Assembly: GCA_029432815.1 (NCBI GenBank)
Contig: JAROBA010000023.1
Location: 1-64,000 of the forward strand
Direction: 5' to 3'
Length of the DNA stretch: 64,000 nucleotides
From: Pontiellaceae bacterium B1224
GTDB lineage: Bacteria; Verrucomicrobiota; Kiritimatiellia; Kiritimatiellales; Pontiellaceae
Shown here: one piece after another, positions 61,901 to 64,000 of the stretch
Position numbering within the stretch: the first letter of the stretch is position 1
Layout of the letters: each line of letters opens with the position of its first letter
Program-made: the position numbers and the translations under genes
Notes under the pieces: model-generated
The model's input: the letters and a program-made list of their open reading frames with translations, nothing else
Database searches by the model: none
What the model was told of the DNA's origin: nothing

Positions 61901-64000
61901 TTAGCCCGCAATCCAGGCGCGAACATCGTCGGAAAGCGGGAGGACGGATTCAACCACACATTTTCCTTCCGGAACCTCCACTCGATCGCCTGCGCCATGT
62001 CCCATCAGCGCTTTGGCCAAACGGGTTTCACTCGATATAATCGAAAGCTCCTCATCCTGATCCCATGAACCGAGAATGTAGTAGGTTTCAACGGTGTCGG
62101 ACCCTTCATAGCTGAGTTCAACACCAACTCCTGCTGTAACGACTTCCGAAGATACCGTGACGAAGTCAGTCGGCTTCACTTTTTCGAGATCTTCCGCCAG
62201 CTGCGCTCCCTGAGCCATCAACAGACCCTGACGTTCTTTGGCATATTTAAACTCGGCATTTTCGCGAAGGTCGCCATGGCTGCGCGCCACTTCAATTTCC
62301 TTCGAGTTTTCCGGAATCTCAACCGTCATGATCTTCTCAAGCTGTTTCTGGCGTTGCGTGTAGCTACGAGTCGAAGTCTGCAGCACCTCTCTCTTGGAAG
62401 CGGCAGCCGCCTGACCGGCCGTCGGCAGGATGATATCCTGCAGTTCCGGGAATTTACGCAGAATCTTAGCGATCACAGACTTGCGATCCAGTGCATCCCA
62501 GCCCTGCCCTTCATGCGTCCGGCGCATGAAGTCGCGGCGTTGCTGTTCCGTCATAGCGCCCATCACATCGTGGAGCCACTCTTCGGTCTGGAACCGTTCG
62601 CGCAACTGGTTCTGAGCCCGGAGCATGGCCCCGGCAACATTCACTTCCAGCGCTTCCTGAATACGGAAGGCCAGATCGCCTTTGGAGATCAGGTTCCACT
62701 TTTCAACATAATCGGGCGAGCGCTGACACCACAGCAGCATCGGTGCGCTGGCTTTACGGCGGGCAACGGCGGAGGTCATGATCTGCTTCACATCCTCTTC
62801 CACATCGTTGGCAATCAAAGCCGCCATAATTTCATTCAGAACCGGGTGGCTCACCACCGGAATCACTTTGCTCAGCGTCGCCGTGACCGCTTCCTTGTCA
62901 TTCTCAATCAGAATGGTGAGCAGCGCCTGCAGCTGGCGCGAAGGCAGCCGGTCCAGCGTATCAACCAGATTGTCGGCAATCAGATCATGAATCAGCTTTT
63001 CGGTATCCAGATCCGTCGGTTCAATCTGGAAGGTCCGGGCATAAATAAAGCCTTCCGCTTTCCATTCCGGACGAGCTGATGGAGCCCCGTTGATGATGAA
63101 CGAAAGCCGGTTCGCCAGTGTTTCCTGAGCAAATTCAGAAGAGGTATCGATCCCCTTTTCGATGATTTCCTTAAACCGTTCGAAGAGCCCTTCAATATCC
63201 CGCTCCTGACCGATCATTGCGAACCACTCGTCATCGTAGGCAAGACCGCCTTTATGGAAGACAATATTATCAGAGCGTTTTTTGGGAATCTCAACCGAAG
63301 CATCATTTTTCAGACCTTTTCGCGCCGCTTCCCAGAATTTTTTCCACTTCGCTTCCGGCATGATGGAAGGCACCATTTTTTCCATCAATCGGGTAATGGA
63401 CATATTGCCATAGCTGCTCAGGGTGGCTTTCACCACTTCGGCCGGTTCCTCTTTGAGCATACGCTTGAGCTCATCCGGGTTATTGTGCTTGATCGCCATG
63501 ATGTGATCATCATCCAGCAGCTCGAGTGCTTCAGCCGCATAGCTGAACGCCATTTCGTGCTCACCCTTGCGCTCAAAATCAATTTCAAGCATGGCGTAAA
63601 AGTGGTCAATATCGTCGATAATACCGAAGCCCCAGGTTTCGTTATAACAAAGCAGGCCGGTTTTCAGGGAACGGAGAAACGCGAGACGCTCGAAACATGT
63701 TGCGATCGGAAGGCTTCCGCCAAAACCCGCAGGTTCAATCATACGAACTGCGTTCCGGTTTTTGGAAAGTAATTTTTTCAGCGTTTCAGGAATATCCTCG
63801 ATTTTACCTCGGGCTCCCAGCCAGGAGAGCACCACCAGCGCATCGTCAATCTTTTCGGCTTCCACCAGCTTCTGATACAGCTCCATGGCCCCGTTATCCG
63901 CTTCAACCGGGCGTTCAGCTTCCACCAGCCCGTTCAGCGCCTCTAACAGCTCAACCTTCTTAATTTCGCCGTCAGCCAGCCCGACAATCCACTCTTCGTT
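61901..64000 (-). CDS. greA: Long GreA-type transcription factor (5' end beyond the window)
   Basis: Partial: the frame is open through 64000 and the true start lies outside. At least 700 aa. The C-terminal 150 residues are a complete Gre region: coiled coil with KIMTVEIPENSKEIEVARSH then GDLRENAEFKYAKERQGLL, followed by the FKBP-like domain ending in VESVLPLSDDVRAWIAG. The large helical N-terminal extension is the arrangement known for GreA of Chlamydiae. Function: rescue of backtracked RNA polymerase. First gene of the run to SUMF1, kinase and hemF; SUMF1 starts 18 bp after its stop. Confidence 0.85.
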   Translation of the reverse strand, partial: NEEWIVGLADGEIKKVELLEALNGLVEAERPVEADNGAMELYQKLVEAEKIDDALVVLSWLGARGKIEDIPETLKKLLSKNRNAVRMIEPAGFGGSLPIATCFERLAFLRSLKTGLLCYNETWGFGIIDDIDHFYAMLEIDFERKGEHEMAFSYAAEALELLDDDHIMAIKHNNPDELKRMLKEEPAEVVKATLSSYGNMSITRLMEKMVPSIMPEAKWKKFWEAARKGLKNDASVEIPKKRSDNIVFHKGGLAYDDEWFAMIGQERDIEGLFERFKEIIEKGIDTSSEFAQETLANRLSFIINGAPSARPEWKAEGFIYARTFQIEPTDLDTEKLIHDLIADNLVDTLDRLPSRQLQALLTILIENDKEAVTATLSKVIPVVSHPVLNEIMAALIANDVEEDVKQIMTSAVARRKASAPMLLWCQRSPDYVEKWNLISKGDLAFRIQEALEVNVAGAMLRAQNQLRERFQTEEWLHDVMGAMTEQQRRDFMRRTHEGQGWDALDRKSVIAKILRKFPELQDIILPTAGQAAAASKREVLQTSTRSYTQRQKQLEKIMTVEIPENSKEIEVARSHGDLRENAEFKYAKERQGLLMAQGAQLAEDLEKVKPTDFVTVSSEVVTAGVGVELSYEGSDTVETYYILGSWDQDEELSIISSETRLAKALMGHGAGDRVEVPEGKCVVESVLPLSDDVRAWIAG

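Overview
The window looks like part of the chromosome of a free-living Gram-negative bacterium of the PVC superphylum, most likely Verrucomicrobiota/Kiritimatiellota. This is inferred from gene content, not from a marker tree. The clues are outer-membrane assembly genes (tamA-tamB), a very long GreA of the kind known from Chlamydiae, a serine/threonine kinase fused to a SUMF1 domain, secreted beta-helix and DUF1080 polysaccharide enzymes, a giant CotH/lamin-tail exoprotein, and a partial Rnf gene set. No rRNA, tRNA, CRISPR array, integrase or transposase was found.

Layout. 0-7.5 kb: PLD-type lipoprotein, AhpC peroxiredoxin, then a leftward mvaD / dead M50-like membrane protein / fpg run. Upstream of it lies a three-gene DUF2589 cassette bounded on its far side by a decayed copy of the mvaD 5' end. 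7.5-13.3 kb: D-Ala-D-Ala carboxypeptidase, rnfG-rnfC-rnfD, gap and an outer-membrane protein. 13.4-17 kb: pnp-rpsO, a small Gre-domain protein and an EF-hand protein. 17-21 kb: GH28-like and DUF1080 proteins and an AT-rich coiled-coil membrane protein. 21-23 kb: a repeat-rich non-coding stretch, then a rubredoxin-like peptide and two nitrogenase-associated small genes. 23-30 kb: MDR reductase and bioA, divergent from a porin plus glycine betaine ABC transporter (proVWX). 30-38 kb: beta-helix lipoprotein, VF530-like protein, giant CotH exoprotein and a small Cys-bearing protein. 38-46.8 kb: cysK with an Rrf2 regulator, tamA-tamB, a sugar isomerase, a LOG-like protein, DUF1294 and Fic. 46.9-52 kb: pgi, C-terminal processing protease and MscS. 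52-56.7 kb: two tandem DUF3160 exoproteins. 56.7-64 kb: a leftward run greA (long), SUMF1 protein, kinase-SUMF1 and hemF.

The most striking signal is not a gene. A 15-bp interrupted palindrome, TTCCAA-NNN-TTGGAA with a relaxed form TTCCAR-NNN-YTGGAA, occurs in at least 33 copies, 24 of them perfect, plus about a dozen near-matches. It lies between genes, inside terminators and in reading frames. Chance expectation for the 12 fixed bases in 64 kb is well below one. The central three bases vary freely, and the two copies of the DUF3160 leader carry different numbers of it. This behaves like a highly iterated palindrome with an unknown reader. A second, separate set of REP-like hairpins flanked by GTAGG/CCTAC or GTAGA ends sits at gene ends and twice supplies the stop codon. 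Other points of note are the DUF2589 cassette bounded by the mvaD duplication, a zinc-protease fold without its catalytic glutamate, an Rnf set without A, B and E, and a possible Fic self-regulation site.
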